Source: Vitis vinifera
Lineage: Eukaryota > Streptophyta > Magnoliopsida > Vitales > Vitaceae
Length of the DNA stretch: 64,000 nucleotides
Assembly: GCF_030704535.1 (NCBI RefSeq)
Contig: NC_081819.1
Coordinates: 19,688,001 to 19,752,000, forward strand
Reading direction: 5' to 3'
The position numbers and the translations under genes are program-made. Numbering within the stretch: the stretch's first letter is position 1; each line of letters starts with the position of its first letter. Below, piece by piece: positions 12,000 through 24,590 of the stretch. The notes beneath the pieces were generated by a model. It was not told the origin of the DNA, did no database searches, and saw nothing but the letters and a program-made list of their open reading frames with translations.

Positions 12000-14322
12000 A
12001 CGCCTACGATCGGAATCTCTGACCCACCACCACGACTACCACCACCAGGGCGTACTTGTCAGCATTCCGGACAAAAAGCCGGTTGTCCAGAAAAACCCTG
12101 ACTCCATTGCAAATTGAATGGCTTAATTCATTGCTCTGAGATGAACACACACTTCCAAAATGCCATGCATTTTAAAAACATTTCATAGGAGGCAAACCTT
12201 GCAAAGAAAAAAAAACCCAGTTGAGAAGGAATCAGATTGAGACAGAGGTTCTCTTTGGGACTTGAAGTCTAACCTTGGTGTAGAACATATCCATTCCGGC
12301 CTACTACCCCTTTGGAATTTGAAGAATGACTTTGCCATTTTAATACTATTAGTTGATCGCATAAATCATATGCCAATCCAACATCTTTTCAATACTGATT
12401 AATAACCAAAGAGTAAGTACGTATGGAAATGCGAGAGTGATTGGTATGGTAGATATGGTGGCACACCTTTCTAAATAAAACAGTCACTTATTCCAAAATC
12501 TGAGATGGGTATCACGGTTACCGGCGCCTTGGGGTTTGGCTCTCCAAGGAGGAGTAGGTCAAGAAAGCATCTCTACTTCTCTAGCCTCAACATCCCCTAA
12601 AAGTGAATAATCCCTTTTATCTTATAAGCAGCCCAAGTCAATCTGAAGGGATTGGGCTCCATGAAAGTAAAGAAACTTGGCAAGAAAAAGGTTTTTGAGT
12701 TTGCCCTAAAATCATCTTTATAGGCTGATACTATGACATGGACATTACACAACTAATAGAACAATGATGGTCTTTTTTTTTTTTCCTTTTTTGAAATAAG
12801 CCAAGGGGACCAGTACTGTATTGGCTGGAAAGATAGAGAGTGAGGATAATTAGTTTGTTTGTATATAGGATCATGCTCCAAAAGTTTTAAGACAATAATA
12901 CAGATGAATGAAAGGCTTTTTTCCATTTAAATTATTGAATTGGGAAGGGTGTGCCCAAGGAGTGGAGTAAAGTTGATCTGGGGCAATCCTAAAAGGCTGT
13001 TGGGAAAAACACAAAGAAAGAGGAAAAACGGAATAGGATTAGAGATTGGAGATTAGACTTGGTTGATATAACTTATAAGCACATGGGGATGGGTGCTGCA
13101 GTCTCAGCCCTGAGGCTGGGACTGGTGGGTTGCAGAGGTGGTGGGGTTTCCATCTCTTTCTCCCTCTGACGCTTTATGACATTTGTTCAGGCCTTAAAGT
13201 TGAACACCTCGATCCCACTCCCCCACCCTCCCCCTCTCCCTCCCTGACCCTCTTCCTATGGGCCTTTGACTTGTGGATTCTGTCAAACACCTGCCCATGC
13301 ACAGTCCTTCTACGGTACTACCACATCACACCTTTCCTTCCGAAGCTTTTATCAATAATATTTAAAACACCAACCATGGGGGATTGTGGGGTGAGCAATG
13401 GCTGTCACAGCCCCATGTCTACTTTGCCCTGAAAAATTGATTGATGTGGGCTCACCATGGTGAGGTTCTGTCAAGAAGAAGGTACCATAGTTGGCTGTGA
13501 CACTAGCTGGCTGACCCTTTCTAGTACTTGCAAGTCTTGAACAAACAACACCTCTCCAAGGAGTCTCATGGCAGCCCTGTTGATGACGGTAAAATTGAGG
13601 AGGAACAGTGGGCAACCAGAGAGTACCTGGCTGCTACCTGATGATGTGTCAACAATGGAACCCATCGCAATTCAGCTCCCCCTCAGCTCTCCGCATTTGA
13701 CAAATGTGGTCAAAATTTTCAAAATCATGGACTGGAGACTAGGGACTGAGGACTGGGGACTGGGGCTTGTCACTGATCAGTCTTTTGTGTAGCTTGCCTC
13801 AAATTCTCTACAGTGCCATGCATACCCACTTCCACAGGCCACGTCCTGATTTTAAGGCACTTGACTCCTGTCCGTTGGACCCATTAGAAATTTAATCTGA
13901 TTTCAGGTTGGACCCCATTACAAAAGAAATCCCTTTTCTTGCTACCACTTGAACATTTGCAGAAAATTTATTTGGGAAGAAGTCGAATATGAGATGGAAG
14001 TTTGGTGTACTTAAAAAGATGATGTTGTTTGGTACATGGGTGGTTCCCTTGGGCCTGAAAGTGAAACCTCAATGGAGTGTGGATGGCCCACTTTGGTTGC
14101 AGAGAAAAGAAGGAAGGCGAGAGGACATAGAATGTGATACAGCAAACCTCTAAAGAACTGAGGACAGCCCAAAGTCAATTTAAAAAGCGAAGCATCATTC
14201 CTGAGTAATGATGAGATTAGAAGAAAACTCAAACAAGTGGACCCCCAGCTGCACCAACAGCCCATCCCCAAAAGTTAAAAGAAAAACAATGTCCAAAGAG
14301 TAAAAAAAGAAAAAGAAAATAT

Positions 14323-14378
14323 TAGTTGTGAGTTAAGCAGTAGACATCATCTGCATTCTGGACTGCTTATCACAACTA
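14323..14378 (-). other. Perfect-arm hairpin in the 3' flank of the bHLH gene
   Basis: The plus-strand arms are TAGTTGTGA-GT-TAAGCAGT and ACTGCTTA-TCACAACTA. They give 17 base pairs with one 2-nt bulge and a 20-nt loop. The structure starts 139 nt after the bHLH stop codon and so probably lies in its 3' UTR. It could be an mRNA stability or processing element, a small MITE scar, or chance. Confidence 0.7.
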
Positions 14379-14516
14379 CAAGGCATGGATGCAGACAATA
14401 GTAGGGAGTGCGCACTCTTCCCCATCCTCTCATTTTTTTCTCTTCACTCTCCAAAAAAATATATATTTAATATGTGCTGCTTGCTGAGCTTGCCCACCCC
14501 TTGAATCTTTGACCCA

Positions 14517-16425
14517 TCAGCTGCTGCCATTGATGAAGCTGAATACTTGATGGACTGCTGCTGCTACCTCATCTGCTGAACCTAGCTTGCAGTCGTCTTC
14601 TATCTGCATTTCCACAGCGAAAAAACACGAAATAAATCAAAACAAAAAAGATTGAAAAGAATTCACTTCTGGGTTGCTTGAATTCCTCGCCGAAAACCAA
14701 AGGAAAATCATGGTAGTCATGGTTTACTCACCTTGAGATTGAAGGAGTAAAGGACTGTGCTTTGTAATGAGGTGATGTTGAGGTGCAACACTGTTAGACT
14801 GAGATCTTCAAGGGCTACAATGGCCTTAAGCAACTGGCCGGGCCTTCTTGGGCACTGAATTTTCAAATTCACATGCGTTTGAATGACGGTGACTTCTATG
14901 TCCGCCGCTGCAGACTTGTTGTCCGCTGTGAATGTGAATTCGTCGCTCCTTCCTCCCTCGGCAGAATTGCTTTCGTCTGGAGCAAATCTGTGTTGGGTGC
15001 ATAACCCTTTGGACGCAATTTTTGGGGAGGATGAGGAGGAGTTTGTGGAGGCGTCACCGCCTTCTTCACTTCTCCTCATTCTTTTTTGGGCTTGTAGGGA
15101 TTCAAGCAGTTGTTCAAGCTCTTTCACAAAGTCGATTGCACCCCCAATAATGGACGCTTGGTCACCCTTTAATGGCAAAAACAAAATATAAATTCCAAAC
15201 CTTTCAAACGAAAAGATTGAAAATTTCATTGATTGAAATGGAACAGATGCTCAATCCAACTCAAAGAGGATACCAAATATTTGGAGAATTACCCTTTGAA
15301 TGTAGGAGGTCGGCATGAGGGAGCGGAGGGCGTTGAGATGGTCGTTCATTTGGCGTCTCCGGTTGCGTTCGACGGCAATGTGGGTCATACGCTGGCTCTC
15401 CACCTCTTCCTTGTTCTTCGTCGGCCGCGTTCTCTTTCGCTTTCTTCTTTCCCGGGTGATGGGTGGGGATTTGGACAAGTGGGCCTGTTTTTGCCTGGTT
15501 TGTGGCTGAACCCACGCCGGGGAAGAGCCTGAATTTGTGTCTAAGCAACCATTCTCTGCTGAGTTGGGTTGGTCCTGGTTGCACTCGGAGCTTGTACCCT
15601 CGAGACATGGAGTTGAATGCTGGTGATGTTGAGGCTCCTTGGTCTCGGATTTGACTGGAGAATGCATCTCCAATATGTCGTGGGTGATGCAGCTTTCAAG
15701 CTCCCGTGCCTGAATCCGAGAGTCCAACTCAGTCAAGTGGGTCATCCCCCAAGGCTTCTTTTGGTGCTGTAATCTCAAAAGTGCCTGAAAGTTTGGTTCT
15801 GTAAAGGGTGAAAATGGTGGAGATTCCACGCTTTGTAACATCTGAAGAAACGGCATTCTGTCCTCTAAACTAGGAGTTGAAAAAAGTGCTTGTTCTTCCT
15901 CAGATCTCTGGCTCTCTGTGCTGAGCAATGGCCCGTAACCCAACTCCAAACTACTTCCGTGTTCCAAACCCTCCACATCCAAATGCTCCCCAAAGAACTG
16001 CAACAAAATTGAAGAGAAACCCAGAGAGAAAACATGTGAAAAAAGAGAGAAAATAAGGAAAAATCTGAATTCACAGCAGTCTTTATCCCTTAAATCCGAT
16101 AAAAGAAACAAGAAACAGAAAATCACTGTCATGGGTTGGGTAGGTGGTTTGGATGCAACGGGGAGAAAAAGAAAAGAGAAAAAAGGAATAAAAATAGAAT
16201 AAGAATAGAATGTTGAGAAAAAAGGAGCAGAGCAGAAGTTGGTGTTTCCAGAAAAATAACACAAAGCATTGAATGCAAGCATTGTGGGAAGTAAATGCAC
16301 TCCATTTTGTTGAATCTAGAGAAGGGATTGAAGAGAAAAAGCGTAAGAGGAGAGGGAATGGAGAGGAGAGTACGAATTTGAAACTAACATACACAGGGAT
16401 TCATGGGTCCTTGAAGCCTCTCCAT
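14517..16425 (-). CDS. bHLH70: bHLH transcription factor, bHLH67/bHLH70-like
   Basis: Four exons: 16393-16425 (11 codons), 15293-15997, 14732-15166 and 14517-14603. Junctions are GT-AG and the total is 1260 nt, 419 residues. The start is supported because the tiny first exon gives MERLQGPMNPC, which joins to FFGEHLDV and matches the recalled start of Arabidopsis bHLH67. The basic region THIAVERNRRRQM keeps the His-Glu-Arg residues that contact an E-box/G-box. The helix-loop-helix (about residues 212-268) follows, with the intron at the conserved SYIQR/GDQAS position. A C-terminal ACT-like dimerisation fold (about 320-415) includes VTVIQTHVNLKIQC and LTVLHLNIT. A nuclear role in transcription is known for the family; its target genes cannot be read from sequence. 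The symbol is assigned by sequence and by neighbourhood with MTP1 and CURT1B, and bHLH57/67 remain possible. Confidence 0.93.
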
Positions 16426-19213
16426 CAAAGCTGAGCAGTTGGAGAAGTGGGTACAAATAGCAGTGAAATTAATTCCCTACTTGCTCGTCCCTCTCACCAA
16501 TGCCTTAAATTCTCTGGGTGTGTCTCTCACTCCCGGTTACGGGTTACCAACATTCCTCCATTGTGATACCAACAAAACAAACAGTAATAAATGAAGGAAA
16601 CCACAGTGATGCATAACGAGACCCCATCTACACAGCCTGCAACATATTCCTTTCTTTCTGGTTCTAGGGATACTCTTAAATAGAAAACATTAATTACTTC
16701 GAAATACTCAAGGAGAGAGGGCAATGGGGTTAGGACGGATTAACAATGGTGAAGAAAATGGAAAATAAAATAGGATGTGGTGAGAAACGAAGGGTGGAAA
16801 ATACCCAACTAAGTTAGAAGATATAACAGATGTATTTCGGGAGTGCTGAGAGAGTTGGTGGGAGAGGAACAGCGAGAGAGAGAGAGAGAGAAGAGGAGGT
16901 TGTCTGGTTTCCAAGGTCCCAAGCATTATTGGCGTGACAGATTTGTCCACCAGCGGGGACAGACAGTTGTGGGGACTCCCCCCCCCCCCCCCAAATCCTA
17001 TACCAAGATTAGCTTTGGAAAGTCCTTGTATGGATTGTGTCACTCCTCCACTCTCCGTCTCCCACCATTGCTCATCACTCCTAACACCCTCATTTTCCAC
17101 CCAATTGGCACTAAATTTGATATCAAAACCATGTTATATCACACATAAAAACATTCAACACAAAGAGACCCTATCATCTCATTCTATGCTTAAAAACTTG
17201 GAATGAAGCTTTAGAACCTTTGTCTTTATCTGTATTTGACATTCCCATAGTGTACAATTCCTGCATTTAATGTACCCATGGGATCTCCTTCAACTGTCGG
17301 GAGCTGTGTGGTGGTGGTACTGCTGCATTTCTCAATGACTTATCTTTTATTTTTGGGGCCCCTGGGGAAAATTTTAATACTCGATGGAGTTTTGATTATT
17401 TGAAATCATTGAGACCTTCTATGAACACTTTTGGAGGATATTCCAAGACAATGATACCCCTTTCTAATGGAATCTTCAATTACTTTCTAACCCTTTTACT
17501 TGACTATAATACTTTTTTTATTTCATTGTTTTGGGGAATGTAGAGCTGTCATTTGTTGACTTCAATGTTCAGTATGAAGGTGTTTGATAAATTGTAAGTG
17601 TGCAATCCTCAGCTGAGAACTGTTGCTTATCCTATTCTGCACACTGGGTAGTGTAGTGGGTATCCCAGTAGCCCTGCAAGAAGAGGCCTTTTAACCAAAA
17701 TAAAGCCACGGGAAAGCTTTTCTGGCTTCTCCTCATGGTCCATGGAGGAAGGCTTATTGTACTGTCTATCATAGCGCCAGAGAGGCGAATAATTTTGTGT
17801 AAAGACTGCCTTCCTGCCAATGCAATAGCCCAACTAAAGACACAACCTGTAGGCTTCACAAGATGGGGTGGAAATGGTGTGAAATTATTTTGATTATCAA
17901 GGCTCAATCAAGCTAATTGAATCTCAAATTCTGAGAGGCACAACCCTTTTTTTCCCCTTGGTGTTGCTATCAGGCCATCGTCGATGCCACCTGAACCATA
18001 ACCATAGGCGTGTCTTATAAGGCGACCCCTCCATGGTAACCATCTCAGCATGTGGTGCTCCCTTCCTTTCTACATCATGGACAGCGTTTGAGTCATTGGT
18101 CATCCGCCCATTTTAATAATTGAAGATGGCAAAGGTGTTGCTATTTGTATGTATATGTGTGTGTTCACACAAGGAAATCAGAAAGAGACACATGGGAGAC
18201 ACATATTTCACCCTACAGACAAGGTCATTCCAGTTCAAACCCTCTGCTCGAAGACACCAATCTCATTTGATAAGTTTTTTAAGAATCTTATCCGTTCAAA
18301 CTGTGGCCTCAATTTCCCATCTTTTAAAACTACCACACAACCAGAGCCGTTCTCTAAAACTGCAACGCATACATCCTAGCAAAATAGCATTAAAACTCTT
18401 TAGTTTTAGGAGATCAGCAAGTTTGCAGTCCATTTAACTCATGTGGACACCATTAAGAAAAGCCCTGAAAAGCTCTAGCATTGCAGGACCAAAGGCCAGG
18501 AACCTTATCCCCATCTCACAAGGAGCAGCTTCTCTTAAGCTGGCCCCTCTCCAGCTTCCTCTGGTCATCAACATAGTGCCACGTCAAGGGTGAAGTTTTC
18601 ATTCATGGGAAAAAAACGTAAAACAGTACTAGAGTATTCACATGTTTTTGCTTATTGGGTTAGATTGTGACTGCCCAACCCACCATTCCACCACCGTATG
18701 CACAGTTGCTGTTAGTCAGCAGCAACCAAAGGGATGTTTGCCCAGCGAGGAGCCGAAAACCATCTCATGCGCGTTTTGGAGGCTCAATGCTAGGCCCCCT
18801 CTCAGCATAATGATGGCTGTAGTTAAAGCCATTATAACTTTCACACCATGACAATGGCTTCTCCCTATAAAAAGAATGATGCAGACAATCATGTATGGTA
18901 ACTTGGATGAAATGAAGCAAAGGAAAAATTCTAAGAAACTGAAGATTCCATTGAGATTGTACCAATACAGAACCTGGAAACAAGGATGCCATGGGAGGAA
19001 GGAGGATTACATATAAGTTGTAAGCCTGGAAGCTACGAAATTGGCGCCAATATCGGCCAATCTGCCTCACAATATCAATTTTAATATTCAAAATTGGCGC
19101 ATGGAAACAGTTTGTGCAATTAAGAAAAAGAAAAAGATAGTTCTAGGAGTAGGAGCAAAGCTCCCCAGATACAAACCAAGGATACTTCCTATTGCCCTTT
19201 TGTTCTGAGGACT
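16426..19213. other. Intergenic between the bHLH and MTP1 genes
   Basis: The left portion should hold the bHLH promoter. Visible are a GA dinucleotide run (16873-16891) and a run of 15 C residues (16978-16992). The right portion, up to 19213, holds the MTP1 3' UTR. The frames at 17627-17907 and 18120-18437 have no recognised domain or splice context. Nothing else is supported. Confidence 0.7.
16978..16992. repeat. Poly-C run (15 nt)
   Basis: Fifteen consecutive C residues in the bHLH upstream region. Such runs are uncommon in AT-rich plant DNA and can form quadruplex or i-motif structures, but no function is shown. Confidence 0.9.
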
Positions 19214-20452
19214 TCATTCACGCTCTATCTGTATAGTTACATGACTGATGTTATACTCCCTTCTAATATAATTTATTACATTGTCCAGCACCATGTCTGT
19301 ATTTGCTTCGGGCCTGACTTTGACATGGCAAGCCAACAGGACCTTTCCCACCGTGATGGCCCATATATGCAGCTCATGAACGGCCACCACTTCATCCATC
19401 TCACACAACCCCTTCTCAAGCATTGTTGCATCAATCTCTCTTGGTGTGCTCTCCATCAAGACTTCGAGTATGCTCCGCAGCATTTTGATTGTTGTTCCCA
19501 AAACGATAACAGAAAAGATAAGAGTGCAGATTAAGTCAACTATCTTCCAATCAGGTTTAATCCATATGATTGCCCCTCCAATCATTACCCCGATGCTCTG
19601 AATGGAGTCCCCAAGAACATGGAGATAAGCTCCCTGTACATTGATGTTCCTCCCCCTCTTCTCTTCATTCTTGCATTCTGGTTGATTTCCTTCTTGCGAA
19701 GAATTCTTCAGCAGCGGCTCAGAAGGATCCTCATGAGTATGATGGTGCTCATCATCTTTTGAGTGATGCTCATCATCTTTTGAGTGATGCTCATGATGAT
19801 GATGATGGTGTGTGGTAATCTTCATTCCATGGCTGTGTCCATGACCATGATCATGATCATTATGGCTATGGCCATGATCATGACCATGCCCACCATGAGC
19901 ATGGTCATGACCCAACAAGAAAGCCATCATGATATTCACAACCAGACCAAAAGTAGCAACAAGAAACATTAGAAAGCCATTGACCTCACCTGTGTCATGA
20001 ATGAGTCTAACAATGGCTTCATAAACCAAAATTCCTGCAAGTAGCCATATCATCTGGATGGAAACTAGGGCACCAAGAATCTCGACCCTAAAAAATCCAT
20101 AAGACTGACGAGGAGTGGCTTCCCATCCTGTTGCCCAGAGTGAAAACAAGGAGATAGCAAAAGCTGCAACATCTGAAAGCAAATGTGCTGCATCAGTTAA
20201 TATAGCAAGACTGTTGGCCTTGATGCCACCAGCAACTTCAACACTCATGAAGACAGCACATAGTATAACCGCAATTAAAAGCTTGCGCATGGAAGCTGAT
20301 CGCTCTTTGGCATCCTTGGAGCTTGATCCAGAATCTGAGAACCCACAGGGCGCTTCCCCACAAATTTTGCTTGCTCCCGTGCTCCTTCCTCCAGCAGGAA
20401 CATCAACACTTATCTCTATAATCTGTGAATGTTGCAGATTTTGCGCTTCCAT
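19214..20452 (-). CDS. MTP1: Zinc transporter, metal tolerance protein 1
   Basis: A single coding exon of 412 residues, starting [10 protein letters not shown]. An upstream in-frame ATG at 20518 is rejected: the bases just before the chosen ATG form a pyrimidine-rich tract ending in CAG, a splice acceptor, and a matching donor follows an exon ending at 21184. The leader is thus split by an intron of about 730 bp. MTP1 is a cation diffusion facilitator that exchanges cytosolic Zn2+ for vacuolar H+. Six membrane spans are visible. HLLSD in span II and HVLGD in span V are the HxxxD zinc-site pairs. The Cys motif [10 protein letters not shown] stands near the N-terminus, and the long His-rich cytosolic loop between spans IV and V reads [16 protein letters not shown] and onward. 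That loop also contains a duplicated HHSKDDE unit. Length and layout are normal for the family. Confidence 0.96.
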   Translation of the reverse strand: MEAQNLQHSQIIEISVDVPAGGRSTGASKICGEAPCGFSDSGSSSKDAKERSASMRKLLIAVILCAVFMSVEVAGGIKANSLAILTDAAHLLSDVAAFAISLFSLWATGWEATPRQSYGFFRVEILGALVSIQMIWLLAGILVYEAIVRLIHDTGEVNGFLMFLVATFGLVVNIMMAFLLGHDHAHGGHGHDHGHSHNDHDHGHGHSHGMKITTHHHHHHEHHSKDDEHHSKDDEHHHTHEDPSEPLLKNSSQEGNQPECKNEEKRGRNINVQGAYLHVLGDSIQSIGVMIGGAIIWIKPDWKIVDLICTLIFSVIVLGTTIKMLRSILEVLMESTPREIDATMLEKGLCEMDEVVAVHELHIWAITVGKVLLACHVKVRPEANTDMVLDNVINYIRREYNISHVTIQIERE

Positions 20453-21183
20453 CTGGTGGTAACAGGAACAACACAAAACAACAATCATAATTGCACTCTT
20501 AAGGGTAAATCTATGCATACTACAATGTAAAAAATAATTGTGTCATTGATAAGAAACAATGCATATTACAATTATGATATCAAATATTGGCATGTTATGA
20601 TAGGATCAAAGTTCTAAGAAGGGGAAGTCATGCCACACCTCTCCTAAGGAGGCCCAACTGCATAGACACCTTAACTACACTGAACAAGACGCCAGCAGTA
20701 GATGAGTGGATGCCACTTAAATAAACGATAAAGAACAATTACAGACAAAAACATTAGGCAATTGAACTGATTACAGAATCCGGATATGCCTTTTCCATCA
20801 TACCCAGTCAACCCAATTAGGTAAACCACACAACTGTCTCTTCAAGTAATGAAGAACAGCAATGGGCATATCAGGGTTTGTAGCTGCCCCATCTCAAAAG
20901 TTTGACTCCATGAATGAATTTGTCAAACCGTGTGAAGAATATATTACAGTAAAGACACCAAAACCCAAATCCCTAACTTGAACACCACATTGCTCCCAAT
21001 TCTAAAAAATCATAATATTCAATTTTCAAATCCAAACAAATCGAACTCCATCCATCAAACACTCAATAATAATTCCATCATTAGCAAAGAAATAGATTTA
21101 AATGATGAACAGACCATGATTCCTGAAATGAAATGGGGACAAGAGAAAAAACAACTCTACCTAAAATAGAGAAATGTACTTAC

Positions 21184-21430
21184 CTGGGTTTCTGGGTTTC
21201 TGCCTAATTTCCAGATAAACCAAATTCAAAACCCTATCAAAATCATCCTAAAACTACCATATCCACCAGCCCATGTTAGAATATTCGCATATAGTTGATT
21301 CCATAGATCCCCAAACAAAAAAAAAAACAAAAGCAAAGTGCTAAAAGGCATGGTAAGCATACGAGGAGATCAAATGATAAAAGGGGGTTGAAGGGACTTG
21401 CAGTTTAATATTAGCGTGAGGCTACCTCTG
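21184..21430 (-). other. MTP1: Probable 5' non-coding exon of MTP1
   Basis: On the minus strand CCCAG followed by GTAAGTAC at 21183 is a strong donor. The matching acceptor is CCACCAG directly before the MTP1 ATG at 20452. The transcription start is not visible, so the left-hand limit given is approximate. Leader introns are common in plant MTP1 genes. Confidence 0.6.
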
Positions 21431-21439
21431 AGGTTATGG

Positions 21440-24400
21440 TCATCTTGCTCCAACTTCAATGGAGGATTCAGAAGTGGGCATGAATGATTGCAGTTGGGTG
21501 GGGCTTTTAGATTTGGAACTTGGGTTGGACGAGTCAACCAGGGAATTGAACAGGATTGATGAGGATAAGAAAGTAAATTGATTCCATGCTGATGTAGACT
21601 ATACTAAAGCCTGGAGCTCATGAGAGGGAAAGAGATTATTGATTAAAGAAGTGTCAAAAACAATTGATAAAAGGGACAGGCACTTGGAAAAATCCAACTA
21701 CAAATTGTCAGATCCGGCTGCCCACTTCGCTGTTTCTATAATTGGCTATTGTGCAGTGACGAATCTGTCCATGCTCATTCCATGCGGCACAACCACTCTC
21801 TATTTCATGTTTTCAAAAGTAATTGATAGAAGACAACAAAAGCTCATCGTCATCGATGATTTTAGCCATTTATTTAGAGGGTTCAAGGCAATCTATTTGA
21901 GCTCATTGACGTCTCTTGTGATTTGGATTGTATGCATTTAATCAAGCATCTCAATTGGGTCAAAAAATTTAAGGGGAAAGTTGACTATTGTATTGAAAAT
22001 TTTGCTGTATATTATGTTCTGTCACCATTACTTGCAAACATGGTAGCGGTTTTGTCTTCCATGGGCCCTATTCAAATCCCTTGCCTCTTGCTTAGCCAAG
22101 GCTTCTACCTAATTAAATCCATGAGAGGAATACTCTGGTCCAATTATTGGTAGATTAGTTAAATCAATTTAGAAGTGTCAAGCTTTCTAGAAGTGGGAGT
22201 AGGATATAACTTTTATCGGGTTGGATCGGGTCGACGATCAACTCAATTTTAACACAAATTAAGAAATAATTAGTTTAAAGTCAATCCAATTTAACTTCTA
22301 ATTTAAGATAATCAAAACTTAATTTGATACTTTTTAATTTTTTTTCTATATATTTATACCATAATTTAAATGATAAATGAAATAGAAATTTCAAAATAAT
22401 AATAAAATTTGATATTTAAAAAAAAATTAAAGATGAATATTGTTATGTAAGATAAGATCAACATAAATATTACAAAAATATTAAATCACATGATATTAAC
22501 ATGGATTGTCGAAACCTCTCTAAGCCCAACCTAAATTAATTTTAAGTTAGAAAAAATTTAATCCCAAATCTTAACTTCGATTGTTTAAACCTTATCTAAG
22601 CCTAACTCTAAGTTGATTTTAAATTGAAAAAATTCAATCCAAAGCCGTTACAACCTTTGCAGCCCTATCCAAAAATGGGGTCGACGACATTGATGCCCAT
22701 TCCAAATGCACGAAGCATGGTTACCTTCCCAGGGAACTTCCATGTGAAGGCAGTATTGCCTTCAGGCACGTAGAATCCAACCCATTTTTCATCTTCAAAT
22801 GCAGCAGTTTGTCACCTTCCATGGCAAGGTGGCCATGATTTGTCACAACTCTATACTTCTCATAGAGTTTGGCCACGTATCCAATGACTGGGTAGCAGAA
22901 TGAAAGACATTTTAATTAGAGGGCTCTGATGGTCCTTTTTGAGACATTAATTCAAAATGATTCCTTGTTTTCTGCCATGACTGCATGGCCTAACCAATGG
23001 CCCGCACGTAAGAGAGAAGAGGAGACCACCAAAGCATGGAAGAACTATTGTTAATGGTAAAGGCGGAAAGAAGAAAATTGCTTGCTCACCTTTTGTTATG
23101 AAAGATTGACTTACAAGCTCAATCGTCGATGGTAAATATAATGATCGGGTATTTTAGATTACGTTAAAAATTCTAGTTTGAAAAGTCTTCTTTTGAATGG
23201 TGGTTGAAAAGTAGTGCTCAGAGAACAAATGTTAATTTTAGATTTGTAAAACATTTTTTAAAATATTTTTTTTGACTTAAAAATTATTGCAAATATTTGA
23301 GATAGTAGAAAGATAACTCGTGAATTTATTATACTTGTAAATAGGAGATGGTGTAAGGGTTGGTTTTAAAAAAGTAAAATAACATGTGATAGTAAATCTT
23401 AACTTAACTAATTTATTTAGAATTAGGCGTTTTACTAAAAAAAAATTCAGGATGTTTTTGATTGATTTTCGGTGTGGATAGAAGTAACCCTTACTATCAA
23501 ACCCTTGAGCAGGGTCACGAGTTGTGGGTTGCCCAGGAACATGACAGTAAAGGAATCAATGTCCTTATCTGTCACGGAAAGTAATGCAAAGAGGTGAATC
23601 TGATTCCCACTTACATCCACTTGACATTGAGATTAGAGCTGTGGGATCCAGGCATGCGATGCCCAAAATCCAGGGCTTCAAATCCCACTACTTTATCAAT
23701 TGATCTTATTCATTACTTAAAAACAAGAATGGGATCCTTAAAGCACTAATCCTTCAGTCAAAAAAAAAAAAACATATCTCACCTTCTTTGTTAAAGGAGA
23801 AGGATCAGAAGAAATGTGGTTAAGCTATACAGCCCTTCAAGGAGATGGTAGTGGTGGGCACAAGCAAACAAATGGTGGGGCATCAGGACTTTGGCTTTTT
23901 ATTATCTTACCAAGGAATCACCATTATCACCAATCTCAATATTCCATCCTCATCCAACAAAGACCCTACAACCAGTATACTAGATATGAGATATCACCAC
24001 TATCAAATTTTGACTTTCCTGCAAATACTTTCAGGCAGAGGAAAATGGCAGTTTGGAGGAACTTATTCTACATAAAGGAAAAGGCAAAGGTGCAATGCAT
24101 ATGGCAAATGGGTTGTTCCTTTTTCTATTCTTCTTTTTCCTTTCTCCATACTGGTTTAAAATTGATTGCCAAATGGTGGGGTAATAGGCTGCATGCAGAG
24201 CCAGACGTGTCAATGTGGATGCCCTGTAGTCAAGATAGAAACAAAGCCAAAAAGGAAAACAAAAAAAGAAATTAGAACCGACAATTAAAACTGCCAAAGA
24301 TGAGCTAAAATAAGGAAGAAAAAGGGAGGGAGGATGACGAGGGAAGAACAGAGCATATCAGGAAAGAAGAAGGAGAAAAAGAGGAAGAAGAGGAAGAAGA

Positions 24401-24590
24401 GGAAGAAGAAGAGACCCTTTATTATCCATATTGCCATGAACATGAACACATGCTCCTCTGAGTTTGAACTTTTTCTGATTATCTACCTTTCAGTGTTACA
24501 GATAAAAGGGGCAAAAGTTTACAAAATGAAAACAACTACACTCAAAAAAAAAAGGGAAGAAGACACTTAGAAGGAAAAAGCTTTGTAACT
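21440..24590. other. Intergenic between MTP1 and the NHL gene
   Basis: This includes the MTP1 promoter on the left and the NHL 3' flank on the right. About 22200-22660 is an AT-rich, repeat-like stretch. A gene remnant lies at about 22675-22925. The frames at 21639-22153 and 23814-24297 show no recognised domain. A GAA/AAG-rich run lies at about 24358-24415. Confidence 0.65.
22675..22925 (-). pseudogene. Protein-coding remnant of unidentified family
   Basis: On the minus strand, two adjoining frames read like real protein. One contains YPVIGYVAKLYEKYRVVTNH and ends EGDKLL. The next contains FEDEKWVGFYVPEGNTAF, then WKFPGKVTMLRAFGMG, and closes at a stop. The switch between frames near 22800 means the copy is broken. 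Length is about 75 residues, with no start codon or flanking exons visible. I do not recognise the family, so no function is given. Chance coding cannot be excluded. Confidence 0.4.

Larger units (their letters stand above)
8359..14516. other. Intergenic between CURT1B and the bHLH gene
   Basis: About 6 kb with no supported gene. The right part is the 3' side of the bHLH gene and the left part the CURT1B promoter, with a (GTTTTT) run at about 8427-8456. Contents recognised are a hAT-type MITE (9273-9762), a three-unit minisatellite (10140-10246), an AT-rich MITE-like block (about 10430-10845), a diverged direct repeat (11080-11227), a CT microsatellite (11967-11997) and a hairpin (14323-14378). 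The overlapping frames between 11476 and 12101 and those at 13130-13792 have low-complexity or unfamiliar translations and no splice support. Confidence 0.7.

Noticed and set aside
11476-12101. Three overlapping plus-strand open frames
   Set aside because: Low-complexity translation driven by poly-C and the CT repeat, with no domain and no splice context.
13130-13792. Open frames on both strands around 13.1-13.8 kb
   Set aside because: They overlap each other antisense, with no recognisable domain and no codon pattern beyond chance.
17627-18437. Open frames on both strands
   Set aside because: No known domain, and mutually exclusive frames of similar length suggest chance.
19044-19054. GCGCCAATATC in the MTP1 3' flank, the 3' half of miR171
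   Set aside because: The 5' half of miR171 is absent and no foldback surrounds it, so neither a precursor nor a target site is supported.
20453-20518. A longer MTP1 protein from the ATG at 20518
   Set aside because: A splice acceptor directly precedes the ATG at 20452, and family proteins start MEA/MES at that point.
23814-24297. A 153-codon plus-strand frame
   Set aside because: Composition is irregular (Lys/Asn tail, repeated His), there is no domain, and an antisense frame of similar quality exists.
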